From an uncultured Bacteroidota bacterium (GTDB lineage Bacteria > Bacteroidota > Bacteroidia > Chitinophagales > Chitinophagaceae), in NCBI GenBank assembly GCA_903927185.1, contig CAIYLW010000007.1, positions 62,001-126,000 of the forward strand: DNA of 64,000 nt, given 5' to 3'. Shown one piece after another: positions 36,880 through 45,617 of the stretch. How positions within the stretch are numbered: position 1 is the first letter of the stretch; every line of letters begins with the position of its first letter. The translations under genes were made by a program, and so were the position numbers. Under the pieces are notes generated by a model. It searched no databases, had not been told where the DNA came from, and saw nothing but the letters and a program-made list of their open reading frames with translations.

Positions 36880-37449
36880 ATCACAAAGACGGTTAAAATA
36901 TTATTAGTTGCGTCCAGCCTTTGGTATTTCGGAGAAGGTTTGTTTGGGCCTTTGTTTGCTGTATTTTCTCAGAAAGTAGGTGGTGATTTGTTAGATATCA
37001 CCTGGGCATGGTCAGCTTATTTAATAGTAACTGGCTTGATGTATTTATTTGTAGGAAGAGCGCTTCAAAATTCAAAATACCAAGAAAGAGTCATGGTAAT
37101 TGGTTATGCGCTTAATACTTTGTTTACTTTTTCCTATTTGATGGTGGATAGTGTAATGACCTTATTCTTTGTGCAAATTGGTTTAGGAATTGCGGAATCT
37201 TTAAGTACGCCAATATGGGATTCTCTTTTTGCCAACGATTTAGAAGGTAAGAATAATACTTTTCTCTGGGGATTAGCTACTGGACATACCCATTTTGTAA
37301 CAGGAATAGCCGTGGCTATTGGTGGATTAATTACTTATTATATATCCTTTCATATGCTATTTATTATTATGGGCATTATTCAGGCTTTAGCAACCATTAT
37401 ACAGGCCAGACTCTTGTTTGTAAAGAAAACAGATAGCCCTAATTTCTAG
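36880..37449 (+). CDS. Half-size MFS-like membrane protein (six helices), start codon unclear
   Basis: From 36877 the frame is open and encodes TKTVKILLVASSLWYFGEGLFGPLF-type helix 1, then five more helices ending YYISFHMLFIIMG and ALATIIQARLLF, about 190 residues in all. That is one six-helix MFS half. The first ordinary start codon in frame is the TTG at 36940, which would cut helix 1 in two. The codon at the expected place is ATC (36880), so either a rare ATC start is used, or the start codon is mutated. It lies 7 bases after the ATP-grasp/SET stop and may export or sense the product of those enzymes. Six-helix MFS units must pair to make a transporter. Confidence 0.65.
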   Translation: MTKTVKILLVASSLWYFGEGLFGPLFAVFSQKVGGDLLDITWAWSAYLIVTGLMYLFVGRALQNSKYQERVMVIGYALNTLFTFSYLMVDSVMTLFFVQIGLGIAESLSTPIWDSLFANDLEGKNNTFLWGLATGHTHFVTGIAVAIGGLITYYISFHMLFIIMGIIQALATIIQARLLFVKKTDSPNF

Positions 37450-37526
37450 TATATTTTGTGTATAATTATTGAGACACAGACGCAGTTTTGTTTTTAATTT
37501 TATGCAAAACCCACCCAATGGAATTT

Positions 37527-37556
37527 TCACCAGGCGAATTTTTTGGTGACTTTTTT
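37527..37556 (+). terminator. Weak terminator-like hairpin
   Basis: TCACCA pairs with TGGTGA (37527-37532 with 37544-37549), followed by C and six T. It lies about 80 bases after the half-MFS stop and could end the ATP-grasp operon. Confidence 0.45.
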
Positions 37557-37658
37557 GTGTTTGAAGCATTTATCCTAGTATACGTGTACATTGTTCACAA
37601 TGCGCATGTTAACTTCCGTAAAACGCATCACAAAAATCTCATCGTAAAATAACTAGAA

Positions 37659-38216
37659 CTAGTTTTGATTTAATCTGCCCTTGAACTTGTGTTTTCTTGG
37701 GTGGCTATACTGTCCCTTCTTCTGAAAGTCACTACTGATAATACTAATATTACCATCAATTTCAAGCATGGCAAGATCTACGCTTTGTATATCTTTTGAA
37801 CCATGTTCTCTGGCCGCAGCTTCCAATTCTTCAATAGTGATTTCTGCTTTTTCACAGTTTAACATATTGGGTAGTCCTTTATAAATTAGCAGGATAGATT
37901 CACCTTGTACCAACTCACTTATTTTTTTGTTCTTGTACAAAATTCTTTTCAAAGTATAGTTAGCAAGGAATAAAGAACCTGCTGCAACAAGCCCGCCATC
38001 TAATGAAGTGTCTGGACCAATCATGGCATTCTGAACTGCATTACTGATAAGTAGTATAAATACTAAGTCAATCACAGATAACTGGGCTAATTCTTTTTTG
38101 CCAAAAACACGAATAGCAAAAATCATAAAAAGATAAACCGATATCGCTCTAAGGATAATATTGGGGTAGCCATCCTTTAAAAATGCCAAACTTGTTTGGA
38201 GAAAAGACTCATGCAT
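37659..38216 (-). CDS. DUF421 / YetF-like membrane protein
   Basis: 185 residues. Three N-terminal helices (NIILRAISVYLFMIFAIRVFG, SVIDLVFILLISNAVQNAMIG, LVAAGSLFLANYTLKRIL) with the DUF421 signature RVFGKKELAQLSVIDLVFILLISNAVQNAM, shown here in parts, then the cytoplasmic YetF domain with ILLIYKGLPNMLN, TIEELEAAAREHG and VDLAMLEIDGNISI. YetF-type proteins are widespread in bacteria, some linked to spore germination or stress; no reaction is established. It is a single minus-strand gene facing away from the TetR/efflux pair, about 98 bases between starts. Confidence 0.9.
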   Translation of the reverse strand: MHESFLQTSLAFLKDGYPNIILRAISVYLFMIFAIRVFGKKELAQLSVIDLVFILLISNAVQNAMIGPDTSLDGGLVAAGSLFLANYTLKRILYKNKKISELVQGESILLIYKGLPNMLNCEKAEITIEELEAAAREHGSKDIQSVDLAMLEIDGNISIISSDFQKKGQYSHPRKHKFKGRLNQN

Positions 38217-38312
38217 GTGAACTTATTTAGCGGGTAAGATAAATAAATTCTGTTATCCTTTTCAATTAAAACAAGTTAAAATTAGCAGACTATAAGTAGT
38301 TTTTAATTTTAT

Positions 38313-38332
38313 AAATGAATATTTATTCATTT
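38313..38332. promoter_or_regulatory. Palindromic operator candidate for the TetR regulator
   Basis: AAATGAAT-ATTT-ATTCATTT is a perfect 8-bp inverted repeat with 4-base spacer. Such TGAATA/TATTCA palindromes are usual for TetR/AcrR-type regulators. It includes the first ATG of the TetR gene (38315), which suggests autorepression and raises the possibility that translation really begins at the GTG at 38342. Confidence 0.6.
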
Positions 38333-38914
38333 ATTTGCCATGTGAAACCTCGTGATGAACATAAGATCGATCAGATTTTTCAAGCCACTTTGCTTTTAGT
38401 GAAGCAAAAAGGGCTTGCGGGTATTACCATGAGTGAAATTGCCGGGGCTGCTAAAATTGCTACAGGAACACTTTATATTTATTTTGAAAGTAAAGAAAAG
38501 CTGATCAACGAGTTGTTTACCCAGTGCAGAAAATCTTCCGTTGATATTTACTTTAAAGATTACGAATCTTCACAGCCCTTCGCTGTAGGTTTAAAAAGAA
38601 TTTGGTTTAACCTTCTGGAATTTCGAATGAATCATTTTAAAGAATCGGTTTTTATGGATCAGTGTTATCATTCACCATATATCACTGAAACAACGAAGGA
38701 CTTGACAAAAAAAATGATTCAGCCACTGTATAAATTAGTGGAGAGGGGTAAAGCGGAAAAAGAATTAAAAGAGTTAGATACATTTATGTTGCTCATTTTT
38801 ATGGTAAGTGGAATAAATGAATATGTGAAGCATAGTGTGTATAGTGAAAAAAAAATTACAAAGGCCTCTATGGAAGATTTATACAATCTGATGTGGGATG
38901 GTATTAAAGCATAA
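38315..38914 (+). CDS. TetR/AcrR family transcriptional regulator
   Basis: 199 residues. Helix-turn-helix at about residues 15-65 (IDQIFQATLLLVKQKGLAGITMSEIAGAA, GTLYIYFESKEKLINELF), then an all-helical ligand domain. It precedes a DHA2-family efflux gene by 16 bases and probably represses the pair until a toxic compound binds. The start is uncertain: ATG 38315 lies inside a palindrome that looks like its operator, while GTG 38342 would give a 190-residue protein starting KPRDEHKIDQIF, closer to typical TetR N termini. Confidence 0.9.
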   Translation: MNIYSFICHVKPRDEHKIDQIFQATLLLVKQKGLAGITMSEIAGAAKIATGTLYIYFESKEKLINELFTQCRKSSVDIYFKDYESSQPFAVGLKRIWFNLLEFRMNHFKESVFMDQCYHSPYITETTKDLTKKMIQPLYKLVERGKAEKELKELDTFMLLIFMVSGINEYVKHSVYSEKKITKASMEDLYNLMWDGIKA

Positions 38915-38930
38915 TATTTAAAATAATTCG

Positions 38931-40502
38931 ATGGCAAAATTTTCAACAGATAAAATTATCGTCATATTTACAGTAATCTCGGCTGCTTTATTACAACTGA
39001 TTGATACTTCTATTGTAAATGTATCACTCACACAAATGATGGGAAATCTGGGAGCTACATTTGAAGAAATCGGATGGGTAATCACGGGCTACGCAGTGTC
39101 GAATGTAATTATGATTACACTCTCCGGATGGATGAGTAGCAAGTTTGGGCGGAAATATTATTTTGCCGGATCCATTGTGCTTTTTACTATCGCATCGGTG
39201 CTTTGTGGAATGTCTACTAATGTTTGGGAACTCGTTTTTTTTAGAATAATTCAGGGAATTGGAGGGGGAGGATTATTGTCAACTGCACAAGCAATTTTAA
39301 TTGAAACATTTCCAAAAGAAGAGATTGGTTTGGCAAATGCGATTTACGGTTTAGGCGTAATTATTGGACCGGCATTAGGTCCAACTCTTGGCGGTTATAT
39401 TACTGATAATATGAACTGGCAATGGATATTTTATATCAATGTGCCTTTCGGAATCTTAGCTACTGTATTAACACTAATGTACGTACAAGAGTCGCGGCAT
39501 AAAGTCGTCGCACCCAAGATGGATTGGTTAGCCCTAGTTATGCTAATCTCTGCAATTGGTTCTTTACAAATTGTGTTAGAAAAAGGACAAAGTGAAGATT
39601 GGTTTGAAGCCAGATATATTACTATTTTGGCCATTATTGCAGTAGTTGCCGGGGTGATTTTTGTTGTGCGTGAATTAAAAAAAACAAACCCCATAGTAAA
39701 TCTTCGCCTATTTAATAATCGCTCTTTTACAACGGGTACTGTATTTAATTTCGTGCTCGGATTTGGACTATATGGAACAACATTGGTGATCCCTATTTTT
39801 TGTCAGGGCTTATTAGGATTTACTGCCATGCAAACGGGTTTGATTATGCTGCCGGGAAGTATTGCCACAGCTATCATGATGCCTGTAGTGGGTACCCTGC
39901 TTAAGAAAAAATATATTCATCCAGCCATCTATGCGGGTATGGGTCTTATTTTATTTTTTATTTTCAGCTATGGGATGTCGCTACTGAATACTCAAATTGG
40001 CGAAGAAGATTTCTTCTGGCCTTTGATTATTCGAGGCTTAGCGATGGGGTTAATTTTTATTCCTCTCACTACTATTTCATTAGCGAATTTAAAAGGGTCT
40101 GAAATACCGCAGGGAACGGCACTTAGTAATATGGTGCGACAATTAGGAGGCAGTATCGGAATTGCGGTAATTACTACCTATATCAGTACAGATACTTATC
40201 GACATTATTCGGCATTAAACGATAATATTAATGCCATTCAACCCGAAACTTTAGATCGTGTGAAAATGCTTTCCGGGGCATTTGTTAGTAAAGGCTACGA
40301 CATCGCATCGGCTACTAAAGGTGCTTATGGCATTATTTCTAGAAGCATCTATGCTCAGGCAACCTTCCTTACCTATAAAGACTTATTTGTTTACCTGGGT
40401 TTCTTCTTCCTTTTATTAATACCATTACTTGTGATGTTTAAAGAAAAGAAAAAGAAACTCATTGAGCACGATGAAGTAATGGAATGGGATGTGGTTGAAT
40501 AG
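38931..40502 (+). CDS. DHA2-family MFS drug efflux protein (EmrB/QacA type)
   Basis: 523 residues with about 14 helices. Motifs: LLQLIDTSIVNVSLTQM (helix 1, with the DHA2 D-T-x-I-V-N-V-A-like pattern), GWMSSKFGRKYYF (motif A), RIIQGIGGGGLLSTAQAILIE, LGVIIGPALGPTLGGYITD (motif C), WQWIFYINVPFGI. EmrB proteins export hydrophobic drugs by proton antiport, usually with an EmrA membrane-fusion protein and a TolC channel; neither is next to it. Preceded by TetR at 16 bases, so the pair is an inducible efflux module. Confidence 0.93.
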   Translation: MAKFSTDKIIVIFTVISAALLQLIDTSIVNVSLTQMMGNLGATFEEIGWVITGYAVSNVIMITLSGWMSSKFGRKYYFAGSIVLFTIASVLCGMSTNVWELVFFRIIQGIGGGGLLSTAQAILIETFPKEEIGLANAIYGLGVIIGPALGPTLGGYITDNMNWQWIFYINVPFGILATVLTLMYVQESRHKVVAPKMDWLALVMLISAIGSLQIVLEKGQSEDWFEARYITILAIIAVVAGVIFVVRELKKTNPIVNLRLFNNRSFTTGTVFNFVLGFGLYGTTLVIPIFCQGLLGFTAMQTGLIMLPGSIATAIMMPVVGTLLKKKYIHPAIYAGMGLILFFIFSYGMSLLNTQIGEEDFFWPLIIRGLAMGLIFIPLTTISLANLKGSEIPQGTALSNMVRQLGGSIGIAVITTYISTDTYRHYSALNDNINAIQPETLDRVKMLSGAFVSKGYDIASATKGAYGIISRSIYAQATFLTYKDLFVYLGFFFLLLIPLLVMFKEKKKKLIEHDEVMEWDVVE

Positions 40503-40599
40503 CTTTATTTTTTCTCAATAAAGAAGTCGAATTTTATTTGAACAATTATGTTTAGGAAGCAGTTTTTATATTAACTTACTCCCCTAACAAATTGCAGAT

Positions 40600-41868
40600 A
40601 TGAAAGATTCTAAAACAAATAGTCGTCGCCGATTTCTCAGAAACTCGGCAACTATATTGGCTGGATTTACCATTGTGCCAAGACATGTACTTGGAAGGGG
40701 CTTTCTTGCTCCAAGTGATCAACTAACAAAAGGAATTATCGGTGTTGGTGGAATGGGCAGAGGCCATATACCTTATGCTGGTACTAGAGTAGTGGCTATT
40801 TGTGATGTTGATAAAAATCATTTAACGGAAGTAGCAAATACTATTGGTGGGGGTGTTAAGACCTTTCACGATCACCGCGAATTAATTGCACTCCCTGAAG
40901 TAGATATTGTACATATTGCTACTCCTCCGCATTGGCATGCAATCATGGCCATTGATGCTGCAAAAGCAGGAAAAGATATTTGGTGCGAAAAGCCAATGAC
41001 AAGAACTATCGGAGAAGGGAAAGCAGTGGTGGAAGCCATTACGCATTATCAAAAAATGTTTCGCTTAAATACTTGGTTCCGTTTTGAAGACAATTTTTAT
41101 GGCATGAACACTACTGTTCGTCCTATTAAAAAATTGGTGGAATCAGGATTATTAGGTTGGCCTTTAACTGTAACAGTTAGCAAAACCACGGGTTTCGATT
41201 GGAAATTTTATTGGGTAGGTAAAACAAAATTAGAAACGCAACCTGTTCCTGCGGAACTCGATTATGATCGTTGGTTAGGACCAGCCCCTTTCAAACCTTA
41301 TAATGCGCACAGAGTGCACCAAACATTTAGAGGATATTGGGATTATGATGGAGGTGGACTAGGAGATATGGGTCAACACTATATCGATCCAATTCAATAC
41401 TTTTTGGGTAAGGATAATACAAGTCCAATTTTGGTGGAAGTGGATGCTGAACAACAACATCCTGACGCTTGTGGTACTTTCCGAAAATTAACTTTCACTT
41501 ATGCTGATGGATGCAAAATAATTTTAGACGGGGAAGCGAAAGATCCAAATGCGGCCTATATCGAAGGACCTAATGGAAAATTGTTTGCTGGGTTTAAATC
41601 AACCATTCCAAATCTTAAAGAAAAATTAGCCATGATGCCAGACCCGGCTCCTCAGGTTACTAATTTCTTGGACTCTGTAAAATACAGAACACCATTTGCT
41701 TTGAATGAGAAAAATGGTTTCAGGTCATGTACCATTATTAATATGGGAAAGATCGCTTTACAACTTGGTCGTTCTCTGAAGTTCGATCCAGATCGTCAGG
41801 AATTTATCGATGATGTGGAAGCAAATTATATGATCAATCCACCGATGCGTGGACCATGGCATATTTAA
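40600..41868 (+). CDS. Gfo/Idh/MocA family oxidoreductase with Tat signal
   Basis: 422 residues. A twin-arginine signal (NSRRRFLRNSATILAGF) sends the folded protein across the inner membrane. The NAD(P) Rossmann domain has GIIGVGGMGRGH, AICDVDKNHL, and the family EKPMTRT motif (residue about 130); the C-terminal dimer domain includes GDMGQHYIDPIQYF and DFIDDVEANYMINPPMRGPW near the end. Tat-exported relatives in Bacteroidota oxidise or de-glycosylate sugars with a tightly bound cofactor. It forms an operon with the DUF1080 protein 39 bases downstream, suggesting joint action on a modified sugar, perhaps a 3-keto-glycoside route; the substrate is inference. Confidence 0.92.
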   Translation: MKDSKTNSRRRFLRNSATILAGFTIVPRHVLGRGFLAPSDQLTKGIIGVGGMGRGHIPYAGTRVVAICDVDKNHLTEVANTIGGGVKTFHDHRELIALPEVDIVHIATPPHWHAIMAIDAAKAGKDIWCEKPMTRTIGEGKAVVEAITHYQKMFRLNTWFRFEDNFYGMNTTVRPIKKLVESGLLGWPLTVTVSKTTGFDWKFYWVGKTKLETQPVPAELDYDRWLGPAPFKPYNAHRVHQTFRGYWDYDGGGLGDMGQHYIDPIQYFLGKDNTSPILVEVDAEQQHPDACGTFRKLTFTYADGCKIILDGEAKDPNAAYIEGPNGKLFAGFKSTIPNLKEKLAMMPDPAPQVTNFLDSVKYRTPFALNEKNGFRSCTIINMGKIALQLGRSLKFDPDRQEFIDDVEANYMINPPMRGPWHI

Positions 41869-41907
41869 TCCTTCAAAAAATTAATGCAATTAGATTAAAC
41901 AGATAGT

Positions 41908-43923
41908 ATGAAAAAAATTTGCAGCGTATTATGGATCTTATCGTTTTTTGTTTTGCAGTTGTCTGCACAAAAATCGATGACCAAAGTAACTGAAACTATT
42001 CAGCCTTTTCCATACCAACACCCTATAGAAGTAGATGCAGCTCTTGCCTCAATGAAAACCTGGGATAAATCGGATTGGAAATCATTATACCAAATGCTTG
42101 ATGATGATTCCTTGAAATTAAAAGCAACCTATGCCTTACATGCATTTGTAAATACAACTTCTTTGTCGGCAGATCAAAAACAAGTGACTAAGGAAAACCT
42201 GACTAAAGGACTTAAACAAGTTAAAACAGAATATGCTAAAACCTATATTCAAACAGAACTGAATCAATTAACTGAGCAAAGTACGGTATCTCAATATTTG
42301 TCCGGAATACCTCATCCAGAATTGAAGCAACAAGCAGATCCATTTTATGCGTCTAAGCAAAATCCTACACAACAACTTTTGTTGGCTCAAGATTTATTAG
42401 AGGCGAAAATAAATCCACTTACCATCAAACAATTCTTGAACAGGGTTTCAAGAGTTCCAGGAATAGCATCATTTATGTTAGCAAGTAAATATTTAAATGA
42501 TCCTGTTTGCGATAAAGATGCAGCAATTGTAGTAGCTCGATTGGCATTAACTGATGAGTCTATCAAAGGTCCTGTAGTAAGGGAAGCATTAGAAAAAGCA
42601 TTGCCCTTGATTAAAGGAGAAGACAGCGCTTTAATGGCTAATGGTTTAGATAAGTTATTGAAAAAAATGCCTTTCGATTATGGTTACAATAAGTTATTTA
42701 ACGGAACTGACTTAAGTGGATGGAAAGCATTGGTGGGCAATCCAATTAGCAGAGCAAAAATGGGCGACTCATTATTAAAAATAGAACAGGCAAAAGCCAA
42801 TGAAAAAACCAAGGGCGATTGGATTGTAAAGGATGGGGTACTTATTTTCACAGGGCATGGAGATAATTTGGCAACTGATAAAAAGTATGCTGATTTTGAA
42901 ATGTATGTCGATTGGAAAATTACCGCAGCAGGTGATGCAGGAATTTATTTAAGAGGAACTCCACAGGTTCAAATTTGGGATACTAGCAGAAGGGAAGTAG
43001 GAGCACAAGTAGGTTCCGGTGGTTTATATAATAATCAGAAGAATGTAAGCAAACCATTAGTTGTTGCTGATAATAAAATTGGTCAGTGGAATACTTTTCA
43101 TATTATCATGAAAGGTGAGAAAGTAACGGTTTATTTTAATGGCGTATTAGTTACTGATAACATCACTTTAGAAAACTATTGGGATAAAAACAGTCCTATT
43201 TTTCCAAAAGAACAAATCGAATTACAAGCGCATGGCACTTATGTTGCTTATAGAAATATATATTTGAGAGAATTGCCAACAGCAGAACCTGTTACTATTT
43301 CTGATGAAGAAAAAAAGCAGGGCTTTGTATCACTATTTGATGGAACTAATTTAGATCAATGGACTGGTAATACAACTGGCTATATAGTTAAAGATGGTGT
43401 GGTAGAAGTAAATCCAGAAGCTAAGGGTGGTGGAAATTTATATACGAAAGAAGAGTTCTCAGATTTTGTTTACCGCTTCGAATTTCAACTAACACCTGGA
43501 GCAAATAATGGAATTGGTATCCGAGCACCATTAGAAGGAGATGCTGCTTATTTGGGTATGGAAATTCAAGTATTGGATAGCGAACATCCGATATATAAAG
43601 ACTTACATGAATATCAATACCACGGATCTGTATATGGTGTAATACCTGCTAAGCGTGGTTATCTTTTACCATTAGGCGAATGGAATAAAGAAGAAATTAA
43701 TATAAAAGGAGATAAAATAAAAGTTACTTTAAATGGAACAGTAATTTTAGAAGGAGACATTAAAGAAGCATCAATTAATGGCACTATTGATCATAAAGAA
43801 CATCCAGGCTTATTAAGAACCACAGGCCATATTGGTTTCTTAGGGCATGGGGATGTGGTTAGATTTAGGAATATGAGGGTGATGAAAGTTGAAGAGAAAG
43901 CAAAAGTAAAAAGTAAAAAGTGA
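41908..43923 (+). CDS. Secreted protein with two DUF1080 (3-keto-disaccharide hydrolase) domains
   Basis: 671 residues. Sec signal ([18 protein letters not shown]), an N-terminal helical HEAT-like region of about 230 residues, then two concanavalin-like DUF1080 domains: 255-470 ([28 protein letters not shown]) and 475-660 ([39 protein letters not shown]). Members hydrolyse 3-keto-glycosides made by a dehydrogenase, which fits the Gfo/Idh/MocA oxidoreductase just upstream. The last residues (AKVKSKK) and the TGA stop (43921-43923) are encoded by the start of the 7-bp tandem array at 43905-44044, so the gene's 3' end has been overrun by the repeat. Confidence 0.88.
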   Translation: MKKICSVLWILSFFVLQLSAQKSMTKVTETIQPFPYQHPIEVDAALASMKTWDKSDWKSLYQMLDDDSLKLKATYALHAFVNTTSLSADQKQVTKENLTKGLKQVKTEYAKTYIQTELNQLTEQSTVSQYLSGIPHPELKQQADPFYASKQNPTQQLLLAQDLLEAKINPLTIKQFLNRVSRVPGIASFMLASKYLNDPVCDKDAAIVVARLALTDESIKGPVVREALEKALPLIKGEDSALMANGLDKLLKKMPFDYGYNKLFNGTDLSGWKALVGNPISRAKMGDSLLKIEQAKANEKTKGDWIVKDGVLIFTGHGDNLATDKKYADFEMYVDWKITAAGDAGIYLRGTPQVQIWDTSRREVGAQVGSGGLYNNQKNVSKPLVVADNKIGQWNTFHIIMKGEKVTVYFNGVLVTDNITLENYWDKNSPIFPKEQIELQAHGTYVAYRNIYLRELPTAEPVTISDEEKKQGFVSLFDGTNLDQWTGNTTGYIVKDGVVEVNPEAKGGGNLYTKEEFSDFVYRFEFQLTPGANNGIGIRAPLEGDAAYLGMEIQVLDSEHPIYKDLHEYQYHGSVYGVIPAKRGYLLPLGEWNKEEINIKGDKIKVTLNGTVILEGDIKEASINGTIDHKEHPGLLRTTGHIGFLGHGDVVRFRNMRVMKVEEKAKVKSKK

Positions 43924-44044
43924 GAAGTGAGAAGTGAGAAGTGAGAAGTGAAAAGTGAGAAGTGAGAGGTGAGAAGTGAAAAGTGAGAAGTGAGAAGTGA
44001 GAAGTGAGAAGTGAGAAGTGAGAAGTGAAAAGTGAAAAGTGAAA
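43905..44044. repeat. Heptanucleotide tandem array, 20 copies
   Basis: Twenty contiguous 7-bp units: two AGTAAAA, then AGTGAGA with interspersed AGTGAAA and one GGTGAGA. The period is exact over 140 bases. It starts inside the final codons of the DUF1080 gene and ends just before the hairpin element. The same unit family appears at 4763-4817. Length variation by slipped-strand mispairing is likely. Confidence 0.95.
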
Positions 44045-44070
44045 ACTTGTAAGTTAATATAAAAAATAAG

Positions 44071-44240
44071 TACCCCTCCTATTCGCTTGCGAATAGGAGG
44101 GGCAGCCGATGACGCGCAAGCGGAATAGGGCGGGGAGGTTTTCATTTAGATAATCCTCCAATTTTTTTTTAAGACAAACCACCCCAGTCATCGCTAAGCC
44201 GCTCGACTTTCCCCTCCTTTGCGCAAGCGCCAGGAGGGGT
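44071..44240. repeat. Foldable intergenic hairpin element bounded by CCCCTCCT arms
   Basis: Left hairpin: a 14-bp perfect stem CCCCTCCTATTCGC / GCGAATAGGAGGGG (44073-44086 with 44089-44102). Right hairpin: CCCCTCCT-tt-GCGC-aa-GCGC-c-AGGAGGGG (44211-44239). Between them CGATGAC (44107-44113) pairs with GTCATCG (44187-44193), and GGGGAGGTTT can pair imperfectly with AAACCACCCC. The whole 170 bases is more GC-rich than its surroundings. It resembles REP/MITE-type intergenic repeats and lies between the convergent DUF1080 and xylA genes, where it may also serve as a two-way terminator. Confidence 0.8.
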
Positions 44241-44258
44241 GCATTTGGAATTATTTTA

Positions 44259-45587
44259 TTAAATATATCTATTAATCAAATTCTCCAGATATTCTTGCTT
44301 ACCACTTACAACTGCTGGCTCTCCGCAAGCTACTGCTAGATTTCTAAGATCTTCAAGACTTAATTTTCCTTCTTCAAAAGCTTTACCGTTTCCATCATTA
44401 TAAGAAGCATAACGATCGGCTCTTAATTTTTTGTACTCAGATTTTTGTAAGATATTATCTGCAACAACTAAGGCTCTTGCAAAAGTATCAATGCCACCAA
44501 TATGTGCATGGAATAAATCTGCTGAGTCAGTTGAATTTCTTCTACGCTTCGCATCGAAATTAATTCCGCCACCTGCAAAACCACCAGCTTCCACAATGAT
44601 TAACATCGCTTCCACAATTTCATTGATATTGGTTGGAAATTGATCAGTATCCCATCCATTCTGATAATCACCTCTATTCGCATCCATACTACCTAATAAA
44701 CCAGCATCCACTGCTACTTGTAATTCATGCTGGAAGGTATGACCAGCCAATGTTGCATGGTTTACTTCAATATTCAATTTAAAATCATTCAATAGATCAT
44801 ACTGGCGTAAAAAACCGATTACAGTTTCTACATCATAATCGTACTGATGTTTACTTGGCTCGCAAGGTTTAGGTTCGATAAAGAAAGTTCCTTTAAATCC
44901 TTGCTTGCGTGCATAGTCTTTTGCAGTATGTAAGAAACGAGCCAAATGCTCTTTTTCTTTTTTCATATTTGTATTTAGCAAACTCATATATCCTTCACGT
45001 CCACCCCAGAATACATAGTTCTCACCACCCAATGCAATGGTAGCATCTAAAGCAGCTTTTACTTGAGCAGCACCATGAGTCAAAACTTGAAAGTCTGGAT
45101 TAGTAGAAGCTCCATTCATGTATCTGCGATTAGAAAATAAATTAGCAGTACCCCATAACAATTTAACGCCACTAGCATCCTGCTTTTCTTTTAAATAAGC
45201 TGTAACTGCTGCCAATCTTTTTTCATTGTCTACTACGTCATTGGTATAATCCACCACGTCTACATCATGAAAGCAATAATAGGGTAAACCTAATTTGGTA
45301 ATAAATTCAAAAGCTGCATCAGCTTTGTCTTTTGCTCTGGAAACTGCATCTGCATTGGCATTCCAAGGATAGATATGTGTGGGCTCACCAAAAGGATCAC
45401 CACCATTACCCACAAAACTATGCCAATAAGCTACTGCAAATCTTAGCCAATCTTTCATAGGTTTTCCGGCCACAACTCTGGTTTCATCATACCATGCATA
45501 AGCAAGTGGGTTATCTGTACCATGTCCTTCAAATTTTATTTTTCCAATGTTTGGAAAATAACTAGTAGATCCTGTAACGACTGACAT
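44259..45587 (-). CDS. xylA: Xylose isomerase
   Basis: 442 residues, the class II length. TIM-barrel motifs: catalytic histidine in [16 protein letters not shown], substrate and metal ligands in [71 protein letters not shown] and [13 protein letters not shown]. It interconverts D-xylose and D-xylulose in the cytosol. It follows xylB by 30 bases on the minus strand, so xylB-xylA is one operon. No xylose transporter is seen in the window. Confidence 0.98.
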   Translation of the reverse strand: MSVVTGSTSYFPNIGKIKFEGHGTDNPLAYAWYDETRVVAGKPMKDWLRFAVAYWHSFVGNGGDPFGEPTHIYPWNANADAVSRAKDKADAAFEFITKLGLPYYCFHDVDVVDYTNDVVDNEKRLAAVTAYLKEKQDASGVKLLWGTANLFSNRRYMNGASTNPDFQVLTHGAAQVKAALDATIALGGENYVFWGGREGYMSLLNTNMKKEKEHLARFLHTAKDYARKQGFKGTFFIEPKPCEPSKHQYDYDVETVIGFLRQYDLLNDFKLNIEVNHATLAGHTFQHELQVAVDAGLLGSMDANRGDYQNGWDTDQFPTNINEIVEAMLIIVEAGGFAGGGINFDAKRRRNSTDSADLFHAHIGGIDTFARALVVADNILQKSEYKKLRADRYASYNDGNGKAFEEGKLSLEDLRNLAVACGEPAVVSGKQEYLENLINRYI

Positions 45588-45617
45588 AATTTTAATTTAT
45601 TGTTTGATAAAAATTTA

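Noticed and set aside
40503..40523. Terminator after the DHA2 efflux gene
   Set aside because: CTTTATT/AATAAAG is only a 7-bp AT stem and no T tract follows; too weak to list.
43840..44145. Long minus-strand open frame with repeated HFSLLTS units
   Set aside because: It is the heptad tandem array read in one frame; the repeat has no stop in that frame. No gene features outside it.
43905..44240. CRISPR array in the DUF1080-xylA spacer
   Set aside because: Contiguous 7-bp units and hairpins, no unique spacers of regular length.
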